Positions 53,488 through 63,490 of a DNA stretch of 64,000 nt are shown here, one piece after another; positions within the stretch are counted from its first letter, which is position 1, and each line of letters starts with the position of its first letter. The notes under the pieces were generated by a model. The model did not search any database, was not told the origin of the DNA, and saw nothing but the letters and a program-made list of their open reading frames with translations. This stretch comes from Pyrrhosoma nymphula (lineage: Eukaryota; Arthropoda; Insecta; Odonata; Coenagrionidae). The stretch covers positions 83,279,094-83,343,093 of the forward strand of contig OY754337.1 of NCBI GenBank assembly GCA_963573305.1, in the 5' to 3' direction. The translations under genes and the position numbers were made by a program.

Positions 53488-55179
53488 TTTCAACAGATCA
53501 TATGAGAATTTTGGGCTAAAGTGTAGCATGCGATTTAAATTGCTGGAAGACGTTCTATGGATTCGGTATAATGAAGGGACAATGTGGGAAGCAAGCTCAA
53601 AAATGATAGAAGATATGAATAAGTGTTCATCTGTGTAAATGACTTTTGACTGCAATTGTTGTCTCGGGTCTCGTTTTTCTGAATCTGGACTGGAATGTAT
53701 TGCACGGTGTATGCTATATTTTATATACTTACTATGAAAAGTCTGCTGAAAGATGCTAAAATATTAGCGAAATAGCCAAAAAGTAATGAATAAAGTAAAT
53801 AATAAAATAGAAATTAATGTTTTGTTTTTAATGAAAACAATATGTATGTAACTGTGGTAAACAATATGTTATTTATAAATGTCAGAGATTTCTTTGCGTA
53901 CGACATTTTTGGTGAAGCAGGCGGAGCTGTTACTTAGCAGTTTCCCTTTTGTGTATTTTGAAAAAGGCATACGCCCGCGCCATGAGTTAGATAGTGGAAA
54001 ACGCATATGGGAGCCGGGTTGCCATCTATTGGCGCACATCTGACTCACTACGCCTAGCAACCGATTCATACGTATGTACGCGTAGCCTTTATGTAGTAGA
54101 TTTATTTGTTCGTTGCTGGAACCCAGGATTTTATATTAACTGACACTTCGTCTTTCCTCCTCTACCCTGGCCATACGTCGTATATCACGTACGAAAGTTA
54201 TTGTAAGTGTGGTCAATATGACGATGCGATTGTGGTTCGACTCATCACCTTGCGTTTGTTTTGCTCTCTCGTGGGAAAACCGTCGAGGTGAAGGGAGGAC
54301 TACTATGATGGCACCAAAGGGCACGAAATCGTGAAATTTCTCAACTTGTATTGGTGCTAACTTTGATATTCAACTTAACTATCACAATAATCAACGCTCG
54401 AATGAGATCGGACTTCCTTTATACAGGCTCAAGCGGATTGCTATTGGTTAATGTTTCCCCACAATCCGTGCGGTGACATGACATGTGAAGTTGACGTTCT
54501 ACCCGTCCATGTTCGCTTGGTTCCTCCTCCTTCTTCCCTCTTCCATCTAAGTCAACCCACGCCGGTAGTCTGGTTATCCTTAGATCCCCCCCTCTCTCTC
54601 TCTAACCACACTGTAATTGTCCTTTGCAAAGCACATCGTATAGAACTGGAAGGTCTTCAGGATTAATGTCTTCCTCCTCAATGAAAACGCTATAAATTCA
54701 TTGATTAATTTTTTTCAGTTGTGTTTATGATATCTATTTGAGTAATTACTTATTTGCGTCGTTAGTCAATTAGAATACACAATAGCAGTGCCTGGAAGTT
54801 TTTATTTCCTTCTTTTCTTATCTTCTTTCCATTAACTTCAGCCCTACCGAGCTATTCCTTTGGCAATTCATTATTTTCCCTTTAGCTGTTTGATTTCCCC
54901 GGACTCGCTATTTTGATTTTCTTTGTCAGTCTTCCCCAACATTCACTTCCATGTTCTCTTTCTTCCCGCTCTACCCCCACCCCTGGCATAGTCGCTACGG
55001 AGAAATGCAAAAAAATTCGAATTTCAATATTCAACGAATTCTTTTTCCTAATCATTTCTTTCAGGCGTATCGCTTTGAACTTGCTTCTGGGAAATGTCTT
55101 TCAAATCGACCTAGAATTGAATGCGCTCCGAATTTCTCGAAATGCTCGCTGGAATGTAACGTTTTATATGAAAAAAAAC
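53488..55179. other. unannotated stretch
   Basis: No repeat or coding feature recognised. The overlapping plus-strand ORFs at 54913-55265 run into the satellite and lack known motifs. Confidence 0.45.
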
Positions 55180-56300
55180 AGAACAGCCGATCTTCTGTCG
55201 TATCAAAACAACGCCCTAGGAACCGTATGCAACGTCGTTTTTCGAATATGAAATCTCGTTGCTAAGGGTCTTGCCTTCAGTTCGGGCACGCTCCGCTGTT
55301 TGGTGCATCGGTTCCCTTGTAATTATTGCCGGCACGCAACTGGACGGTCAAAACGGTAACGAGAGGTTCACGTAATAAAGAAAAATATAGTCCTAGAAAC
55401 CATATGCCCCGTCTTGTTTCGAATGGAAAACCTCGCTTGAGGCTGTTTGAGCGAGATATTTCCCTAGTCATAACGGAGACCATATTCGAATTTTATTTTT
55501 AAATTTCCGCGTTTGTAAGAAGTGTGAAGTAAATATTGTAATATTAATGGCGCAAAAATACAGTTATATTTGTCAAAAGTCCTCAGTCATTAATTAAATA
55601 TATCGACTAAATTCTCTAACTTGACTCATTTTATCACGCATTACGAGTATAATGCCTTCAAAACAGCAGGTTTTTCTGCGATTCTGTAAAAATCACTGCG
55701 GTGAGTAATAGATTAATTTTTATGAAATGTTTAGAAAATATACAAACTAAACACCGTTAGTTTTTTGACGAAATACAGGCGTCAGGCGTTCCTAATTTTT
55801 TCAATATTCTCCCTCTGGAGCGCACAGCTGTAATCCATCCCATGTAAAACAGCTTGTATTTTGAGGCAAATTGCTCGAAAAGTACTTCGGAAAGGGGTTA
55901 ATATTTTGATTTCATTGCAAGGATTGGAGTTTTTTTCTTTAAAATGAAGGCGAAATTCATCAAATTCTAGGTGAAGTAATTTTTCGCTCAAACTACCATT
56001 GAGGTTTTTTCATGCCGTTTATTCGGGAGTACTCCGCCGTTTGGTGTGTTTGTGCCCTTGCATGTACTTATGGGTGGCACGCGACTTGACTGTAAAATGG
56101 CACTTTTTTGCGTAATAATGAATATAATAACGTCCTTTCACCCATATTCACCATCTTGTTTAGAATCGGAAATCTCGTTACTAAGGGTCTTGCCTTCCGT
56201 TCGGGTTCACTCCGCCGGTTGGCGTATCGGTTCATTTGTATTTATACCTATTTGGTACGCGACTTGACTGTAACAAGAGAATTTGCGTTATAACGGAAAT
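55180..56300 (+). repeat. 177-bp satellite, three to four units, split by a MITE
   Basis: Units are recognised by GAAATCTCGTTGCTAAGG (55249), GAAAACCTCGCTTGAGG (55425) and GAAATCTCGTTACTAAGG (56168), with shared GGGTCTTGCCTTC, CTCCGC(T/C)G and GGCACGC segments. After removing the 562-bp net insertion the spacing is about 177-180 bp. The last unit is partial. Overlapping ORFs on both strands are not supported. Confidence 0.8.
55441..55998 (+). mobile_element. TTAA-alpha MITE inserted at TTGA
   Basis: Starts GGCTGTTTGAGCGAGATAT and ends GCTCAAACTACCA. The flanks are TTGA at 55437-55440 and TTGA at 55999-56002. The satellite context shows that one TTGA is target sequence, so this copy used TTGA or a TTAA that later mutated. 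Confidence 0.85.
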
Positions 56301-56344
56301 TCGTACGAATGTAAGCAGTTGTTTTCCTCTTGCGTTTACTTATG

Positions 56345-57600
56345 CCGCGGTGATATAATAATTGTAATAATAATAAAAGTTTATTGTCGCTGACCAACAA
56401 GCCTTTTACACATTCTATATACATGCACTCGGCATAATAATTACGAATGAACATCACTATTATAAAATGAGATTAAATTTCATCGTTTATATACAGGAAA
56501 AGTTAAACAAAATTTTCATTACTTCACATTACTTCACTAAACAAATATTCATTTTCAAGTATTCTACCAGCTGATTGGTAGGTTCTTGGACAGTCCCCAT
56601 TCTGTATCCCAATCTAATAGAAATTGTCTCGCTTTCCCTCCTAGGGATGGCCCGTTATTAGATCCCTCTTCAATTCTTCATATCTTCTACCTCCACTTAT
56701 TTCGTCCAAAATTCCTATCCTCCTCCTTCCTCTTCCACGCTTCCCCAGTGTTCTCCCCTCTATCACTCTTTTCAACATGCCCTCTCCTGTCAAAACCTCC
56801 TCCATCCATCTCTTCTGCCTACTCCGAACCTCTGCCACAAGCTTCCTCTCCTCTCCAACCATATCCAATACCTCCTCCTTCGTCTTTCTCGCCATCCAGC
56901 TAACCTTCTCCATCCTTCTCCAAACCCACATCTCAAACGCCTCAAGTCTACGCACATCCTCCCTTCGCAATGACCAAGTAAATTAAACAAAATAAAAAAG
57001 GAAAAAAGACAAATAAGAGAATCGTTGCTTGGTATGCTCTCCCAAGTCGTCATGCTAGGCAAACATATAGGTAAGAATAATGACCACGAATGATTAGTAA
57101 AAAAAACGTTGTGCATAACGTAAATAAGTACTCAAGTTAACATGCCTGTATATCTTTCGACAGAAAATTCCAACTGCTTGGTATGTGAAGAACATAATGA
57201 ACGAGAAATTGGGTATTACATTGATATATAAAAGAATAAGTAAATGGTATTACAAGAAAAGATAAATATTAAACATAAAGTAGTTTCGAAATATGTACTA
57301 GATACAACTTCTGCACATAGTAACTAGCTGTGTCTGGGTGTTTCAACTAGAGTCATTTCATTTTAAACTATCCCTCTACAAATCGTAATTCTCATTAACG
57401 AGATAACTTTTGAATCAATTAGATCAAAGACATTCCTTTTAAACAGTGCGATGGATTTACATTCCTCAATTTCATCATGCAGAGAGCTCCATCTTAGAGA
57501 TATCGCAACAGTGCACGATTTGTGGTACAACTCCTTCCTAGGTTCGTGTAGGTTCGAGCATGGACACCATTCATTCATGTTTTTCTGCTCAAAGTGGCAG
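56345..57600 (-). mobile_element. LINE-F 3' part (jockey/CR1-like RT C-terminus and long 3' UTR)
   Basis: The minus-strand frame at 57363-57578 has RKELYHKSCTVAISLRWSSL followed by HDEIEECKSIALFKRNVFD. This is the pattern of LINE ORF2 ends in which a W-N/S-SLP/H-EI block precedes FKR. A long 3' UTR ends with CAATAAACTTTTATTATTAT on the minus strand near 56363. LINE-A is embedded at 56545-56985. Confidence 0.65.
56545..56985 (-). mobile_element. LINE-A fragment, in LINE-F
   Basis: The minus-strand frame at 56641-56970 encodes RREDVRRLEAFEMWVWRRME, KVSWMARKTKEEVLDMVGE, MLKRVIEGRTLGKRGRGRR and RIGILDEISGGRRYEELKR, then the family 3' UTR to CAGCTGGTAGAATACTTG. The fragment is open over 109 codons. 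Confidence 0.9.
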
Positions 57601-57606
57601 GTTTCC

Positions 57607-57985
57607 TCATGGGTTCCTCCTCCACTCCACTCTTCTCTCAGCCAGGCGCTTTGTGTCCGCGTACCTTCCGCCTATTTTACTGTTATCTAGCATTTGCTTC
57701 CTTTTCCTTCCCCTTCCCCGCTTTCCTTCCACCATTCCTTCTATTCCCGTCGTTAGCTGACAATATTGCCTCAGGGAATGACCTATCCGGTTCCTCTTTG
57801 TTCGTCTAATCATTTCCTACGGAGTCCTTTCCTCGCCCACTCTCCTCAGCACCTCCTCGTTTCTCACTTTATCCTTCCAACTCACTTTTTCCATCTTCCT
57901 CCGTATTCACATCTCCAGGGCTCCCAGTCTTTTTTCATCTTCCTTATTAACTGCCCAAGTTTCCGCCCCATAATATCTAGGTCAC
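57607..57985 (-). mobile_element. LINE-E fragment: RT C-terminus
   Basis: Translation of the minus strand gives YGAETWAVNKEDEKRLGALE, a stop at the expected W, KMEKVSWKDKVRNEEVLRRV and GEERTP, then in another frame RRTKRNRIGHSL and VEGKRGRGRKRKQML. This is the post-RT region of a LINE-A-like but different family. It is frameshifted. Confidence 0.8.
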
Positions 57986-58466
57986 CCAGAGGGCCGAATA
58001 ATCCAGCGTAGAGCAAGCGCTATGTGTTCTTCTACCTCTTAAATTTTCCCCGAGTCGCCATTCTCTCTTATATTTTCTGCGAATTATGCGTTCTTTCGGG
58101 CCGGTTCTTTTTGGGGACAACGTGCGTCTGTCGCCCCCCCCCCCCCCCTCACGCACTCCGCGAATCGTTTTAAGTCCGTTGAAATCCCCTTTTGATGGCG
58201 ACGTCAGACAACCGCGAATCGTCGGGCGCTGCAAATGAGGCTGGAAGCCATCGGAGCGTGTCGAAGGGTGACGCGTTGGAGCTGAATGCGTGCGATTTGG
58301 TTCGTTCGTTTGTCGATTTGCGTGTTCGTTCGTTCCACCGAAGTCGTGTGTGCGTCTCACTCGGTTATTGCGTGCGTTCGGTCCGTTGCTAATTCGAATC
58401 GTACAAACGGAAAACTCATCGACGAATGGCCTTTTGCGGCCAAATTTCCGCGAGAGTGAAATTCAT
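57986..58466. other. unannotated stretch
   Basis: A run of about 16 C at 58134 and CG-rich sequence around it keep frames open on both strands. No feature is certain. Confidence 0.4.
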
Positions 58467-58622
58467 AACCTTGAGGAAATTTTAGCGAGATTTTCCCCAG
58501 TCATCATAGAGTTCATATTCGAATGACATCTTAAATTTAGGCTGTTGTAATAAGCATGAAGTAAACATGGCAATATTGATCACTGATACTTTCTTCTCTA
58601 GAGATTAAGGTCTATTATAAAT

Positions 58623-58876
58623 CTGTGGGAAGATGGCTAAATATGATGCCCGTTTTTTGCAAAATTGAGTTATTCACACCGTTGGATTCGTAGTGCTAAT
58701 ATCGTTGGATTTGGGAAGTTAAAAAAATATGATAACAACAGCTTTATACATCTATTACGAAAAGGTAAGACCTAAACTTTGAGATTCTGATTTTTCAGAG
58801 CCTACTTAACTTTAAAATTGCTCTCCTGCAAAATTTGCAAAATATGACATATCATTTAATTAGCCATCTTACCACA
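58623..58876. mobile_element. TIR element, 254 bp, nested in HHF-Q
   Basis: Termini CTGTGGGAAGATGGCTAAA and, reverse complemented, CTGTGGTAAGATGGCTAATT. Flanked by AAAT at 58619-58622 and 58877-58880 (a 3-4 bp TSD). The uninterrupted arm on the other side of HHF-Q gives the empty site. No coding potential. Confidence 0.75.
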
Positions 58877-59064
58877 GAAATGATAAATGGTTTATCACTC
58901 CTTTTCCCATCGTTTCGCATGCTTATTATGCATATTCACAGCTCAGAATTCCTTAATATTTCTTTTTATGTGATAATGAAGATTTGGTCTCTAGTCAAAT
59001 CATCATCATCAGCAACCTAATCATCATTGTCACATAAAAGGAAATAGAAAGGGAATCGGAAGCC

Positions 59065-59097
59065 CTGAAGAAGCGTAATAAATATGCGAAACGTTAG
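59065..59097 (+). ncRNA. hammerhead-like core in HHF-Q
   Basis: CTGAAGA at 59065-59071, one A, stem II GCGTA-ATAAA-TATGC (five pairs, one G-U), GAAA at 59088-59091 and CGTTAG. The stem III word AACGTT is self-complementary. This is one of the best-kept cores. Confidence 0.65.
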
Positions 59098-59535
59098 AAA
59101 GTAGGAGTAATAAACCATCTATCATTAATAATAGACCTATATCTCCAAAGAAAAAGTATTAATAAACAGAGAATTCGGGAACATAAATCATCTGAATATT
59201 AAACACGCCAAACACTTCGTATTACATGTCTTAATTTCTCTTTAATTATTTAATATATACATGTTTGAGTCTATATTTTTACGTTTTGAGAGTGCCTTTT
59301 TAACCAAAGGCTTTATTTTACTGTTCAAGAAAAAGTAATGCGGTGAGTAATGGATTCATTCTAAAAAATAATTGAATTAACCTACGAACTACCCACCGTT
59401 TCCTACATTTCTGACGCCATCTGTGCGTCAGAATGTGTTCATTTTTTTTTAAAACAATGTCTCGCTGCAGCGATTAGCCGTAATATATCTTATGAAAAAC
59501 AGCATATTTTTTTGGCAAATATCTCGTATTTTTTA

Positions 59536-62264
59536 AAATACCTTAAGATGACGTTTGCACGTCTGATTTCAGGTGATTTCCATTCGCTGAGTGATATGCT
59601 CTATACTCAACCCAACTGTGTAGTTATTTCCATTTGTTTTTTTGATCCGGTGCTCCAGGGAACACAGAACAGATCGGGCGGTGAGTTTAAGTGTGCTTGG
59701 AAATAAAAGAACTTCTATACTCGTATCCTCGATTACTCTTGTGGTGTTTCTTTTGACTAAAAACTAGTTCAGTGTTGTAAGTGTTTTGGCTGAATTTTTC
59801 GTGAATGTTGTGCTATGCTTTAACACAAAAAGCATTTAGTTTTTTATTATTTAACGATTTAAAAAACACCTTTTATAACTTGTAGCTTGCACGTACGAGG
59901 TCTCTATTTACAATGCATTCTGCCGTGACTGTTGTTCAGCTACAGTTCCAGAACCAACCACTAATGAACCAATAGGCAGGTTACCGAATGTTTGGCTAGA
60001 GTAAATCGTTTCATCTATCGTCGTTCTTGTGCGCTGAACTGTGCTAATGTATTCCATTGTTCAATACTCGTAATGTAAAAACTCCCTCTGTTTTTACAGT
60101 CAATTGATTTGTCTTTTCCAAAACGACACCCGTATCACAGAGAAACGAGGGGTTAAAAGACATGACGCGTATTGTTTCATTAACAGGTGGACGTCAATAT
60201 TTACGTTGTCTTGATTTATAATTTTTTTAAGTAGGCAAGTAATTGAATTTAGTTTAAATATTTGAAAAGATAATGCGATTTGTTTTTCGGAACAGTCGAG
60301 GTTCAATTTTGTGGAAATCCATGATTAATTAATTTCATAATCTCAGTCGTTCACTCGCTCGTAATGTCATTCAGTGTTTTTAGTGACTGGAAAATGGAGC
60401 TTTATTAAAACCTGTGGGGGCAAAAATTAATAAAAACTATGCGACAAAACAGATTTTCATTAAGTGGATAATGCCATTCAATTTGCCTGTGTCATTCACC
60501 GGCTATTCGAGCGTTGTTAATTACCGGGATTATTATTGCCAATGGGTACCGAAGTTGTATACAAACCACGTACAAGGTAATTCACCGTCATACAAAGAGA
60601 TCCTACCTAGGCCGCCTCGTTCAACATCAAGATATCCAATAGATCTTATCCATGCGTCTTTACTTTCTTACTCTCCCATCAGTTACGCTGGTTTCGTTTT
60701 TATTCCTGTAATTCCGTGTCCATTTTCATTCTCAATGCTGCGCTAACGAGTTGCCGAGCCTGCTCTTTAATTAATGGCTTCCATGTTGAATGTTCAACTC
60801 ATTTCCCCTTCTAAATTTCAACACTTTCGTTTTTTTTTGAGTAATCTATATCCAACGCTGATTTTGTAACGCTTTTATGGGAGTGGAAAATCTTCAGAAT
60901 CGCCAATGGAAAATACGCCAAAATGCAAAAGGGTTTTGCGGAGGAGTTCTTAAAGTTTTGGAGGAGAAGATATTATGGTGGACTGAAGGGCCCTGGCGGG
61001 GAAACCGCTGCCCGCCGAGGGAGTAGTTAGACAACTTCGTCACTTGTCACGATTGCGAACATTCTATGGAACATACAACCTTGAGAAAAGGCTGAATTCA
61101 AAGGTAAAGAATCATTGCATGGCACACATGTTTGTTGACTTTCGTATCAATTCCCAAAGCGAGTACAGCACCGTTAAAAATGGTATTTTTACTGGAGAAG
61201 ATAGCGATTTTTTTACGATATTATTTGTACCAACTTGACAAACGTTTTCCCTGTTGATCCATTTCTTGAGCCCCGAATGGTGAATACAGGGTTTTTAAAT
61301 CTACTATTATGCAACTATTCCAGCAGCCTGAAAACGCCTTTTCTGACGTTGTATTCAATCCCCTCAAAGTAATCCCTTGGTTGAACTTCTAGCTACAGCG
61401 GAGTCCTCCAATGTAGCTTGTTGACCTACCCGACTTCATTTAAATTCTGCCTAGTTTTTTTCTTGCGTAACTCTAGTCATGTTTTTCGGAGTGTAACTTC
61501 AAATAAAGTGGACACGTCACACATCTCTTACTAACGTTGGCCACCCCAATTCTGCATACATAACCCTATTTTTCCCAATCTGAAATCCTGATCACCGCAC
61601 AAAAACATTGAACGGAAAAAAACACTGATTTATACTGTGAAACACTTGTTTTTGCCTAAAGAATGAGTCTTGAAAGGAAAGAAAAATTTTCGGGAGTATA
61701 AACAATGGATGCGGTAAAGCTGACGGCTTCTGCCGGTCAATAGTTGCCGTATGTCGTAATATTTTTGTGTGCGTTTATACTTATGTGACGTTTGAAAGAT
61801 GGATGAATGGCAACGTCACCTTCGTATGACTGGTCAAGTATTGCAGTTTCGGATAAAATATTTTTCTAAACCTAATATTGGGAAAATTATTAAAAAATAT
61901 TTTAAATGATAGCATTGTAGAACGTTGTTATAATCGAGTACTGCTGTATAAATGTGTTTCAGCTGAATTTTAATGCCTTGCAAAAGTATAACAGTTCGTT
62001 CAATCTGGGTTCGTGAATATTCGTCCGTTATCGGGCCCCTTTTTTTACGGTTCAATGTATTTTCATCCAATTTGGACCTGTTTTGATCTAAAACATGAAA
62101 AGATAGGAGTCTTCAAAAGAGGGGGGGGTTTAAATATGTATTTTGAGGGGTCCCTGGCTTTTGTATCCATTATATTCTGTTATGGTAAAATGAGTTCTTC
62201 TATCTACTGCCGTACTTATTCGTAGTGTATTGAAGCTTTCAAAGTGCTCATTGAAAACGTGCCA
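59536..62264. other. long unannotated stretch
   Basis: No gene or clear repeat. TTTGTGGAAATCCATGATT at 60310 and AAATAAAGTGGACACGTCAC at 61503 look like isolated 3' words of the hammerhead foldbacks. A donor-like GCGGTGAGTTT at 59680 follows an acceptor-like GATTTCAG at 59568; the 112 bases between have no motif. Confidence 0.45.
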
Positions 62265-62375
62265 TTGGCCAAATTGGGTGTGTGGGGATTGGGTTGCTGT
62301 TGTACCCAGAATATGTACTAGTTTCCAATCCCGACAGGCATGGGTTCAAATTCCGTAAATTCCATAATGGAAAAA
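62265..62375 (+). mobile_element. tRNA-like SINE head
   Basis: GGGATTGGGTTGCTGTTGTA (A-box side) and AGGCATGGGTTCAAATTCCG (B box) with tRNA-like spacing, plus a possible intron-like or variable-loop excess. SINE or decayed tRNA pseudogene. Confidence 0.5.
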
Positions 62376-62877
62376 TTGGTGACCGTTCGATCGCCGATCG
62401 AAAAAAAAGTCTAAATTCATCAACTCTGACGATTTTATCTATACTTGGAAGCATCCTGAAAGACCCACGCAACTTAGGAAGGAAAAATTGATCTTTTGCC
62501 CAAATTTTAATCAAAGAAACAGAAAAGTGTCTATCATGGTGACAGCGTTCATCGTAAAATAAAAAGGGCCTCCTGTATCGCCTTCCCTGGCCGCACTGTG
62601 AAGCATCGTCTGGGCTCGGGGTTCCAATGCGGAGGGGGCAATCATCCTATTCGCAATAGTGCTGTTGACCCCGTGCGAATGGCAAGTGGCAGACAGTATA
62701 AAGTGCGGAATGACCACCTTAGTCGTCGAAGAACGTAATAGTGGTAGTGAAACTTAATGGCAGTCGCCTGCGCGTAGGGTATCGTTGAGGAGGTGATGGC
62801 TGGTGTGGACGGGGTCGGAAAAGGGACGGAGGGGAGAGGACAGTACAGGATAGCCAAGGCTGCAAATACAGCTGCAT
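62376..62877. other. unannotated stretch
   Basis: No feature recognised. Confidence 0.4.
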
Positions 62878-62957
62878 TTAAGGTAGATTGAGCGAGAATT
62901 TTCCAGAGTCACAATGGAGACTATATTAGAAAATTATTTTTTAAATGAATGTACTGT

Positions 62958-63174
62958 TGCACAAAGGGTAAGAAAAAAGACTTTGCTGTTCCACAAAATA
63001 AAATATATTTGCGACCGGTTTCGATACGGCGTATCATCATCTGGCCAGATGATGATACGCCGTATCGAAACCGGTCGCAAATATATTTTATTTTGTGGAA
63101 CAGCAAAGTCTTTTTTCTTACCCTTTGTGCATCATGAAGGAGTTCCACCATGTTACGCCACCCACCATCGCATT
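62958..63174. mobile_element. hammerhead foldback HHF-R, 217 bp, perfect palindrome, exact 12-bp TSD
   Basis: Exact TGAATGTACTGT at 62946-62957 and 63175-63186 flank it. Positions 62958-63131 are a perfect palindrome: two 87-bp arms, no spacer, centre CTGG/CCAG. The arms carry TGCACAAAGGGTAAG, TTGCTGTTCCACAAAATAA and TTGCGACCGGTTTCGATAC. The 43-base tail (63132-63174) has GGAGTTCCACCATGTTACGC. Because it is a perfect palindrome, the same core lies on both strands. This appears to be the youngest copy. Confidence 0.95.
63046..63076 (+). ncRNA. hammerhead-like core in HHF-R (also on the minus strand)
   Basis: CAGATGA at 63046-63052, one T, stem II GATAC-GCC-GTATC (five perfect pairs), GAAA at 63067-63070, CCGGTC. 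Stem III ACCGGT is self-complementary. The single core fault is A for U4. Confidence 0.65.
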
Positions 63175-63490
63175 TGAATGTACTGTAATAAATATGAATT
63201 ATACATTGTAATATTAATGGCAAAAAAAACCGTTTTAAATGACAAGTTCTCACTAATCAACTGAGTGTACTTATATAAAATTTTTTTACTCTAATGTACT
63301 CATTTTTTTAAATGCCGTCGTCCGATGATAACGTCTTTACAACCGAAGATTTTTTTGAGATTATGTAAAAACTATTGTGGTGAGTAATTGATTTATTTTA
63401 AAAAAGGTTGAGAAATAATACGATCTCAAAACTCTTAAATTTCAGACGAGATGTATTCGTTCGAAGTTCCTCATTTTTTACACAACAGCC

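Larger units (their letters stand above)
58590..59160. mobile_element. hammerhead foldback HHF-Q
   Basis: The right half has the core at 59065, then GAAACGTTAGAAAGTAGGAG, TAATAAACCATCTATCATT and AATAATAGACCTATATCTCC. The left half holds inverted matches: GATAAATGGTTTATCACTCC then ATCGTTTCGCATGC at 58878-58921, and TCTAGAGATTAAGGTCTATT at 58597. The left half is split by the TIR element. Confidence 0.7.
58467..59535 (+). mobile_element. TTAA-alpha MITE, diverged, carrying two nested insertions
   Basis: The left end CCTTGAGGAAATTTTAGCGAG with an ATAGAGTTCATATTCGAATG segment, and the right part GTAATGCGGTGAGTAATGG with AGCCGTAATATATCTTATG, match the family. Between them lies a hammerhead foldback (about 58590-59160) that itself holds a TIR element (58623-58876). 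The order of insertion is therefore MITE, foldback, TIR element. Confidence 0.65.
62878..63490 (+). mobile_element. TTAA-alpha MITE carrying a foldback, right end lost
   Basis: TTAA-GGTAGATTGAGCGAGAAT and ACAATGGAGACTATATT start it. After the insert it resumes with AATATGAATTATACATTG, TATTAATGGC, and the family interior to TTCCTCATTTTTT near 63480. The right terminus is not found. Confidence 0.8.

Noticed and set aside
59569..59680. Second candidate exon between GATTTCAG and GTGAGT
   Set aside because: The acceptor has a weak pyrimidine tract and lies next to a decayed MITE; the peptide shows no recognisable motif.
62914..63253. Overlapping plus- and minus-strand ORFs with the same peptide
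   Set aside because: The identical peptides come from the perfect palindrome HHF-R, not from a gene.
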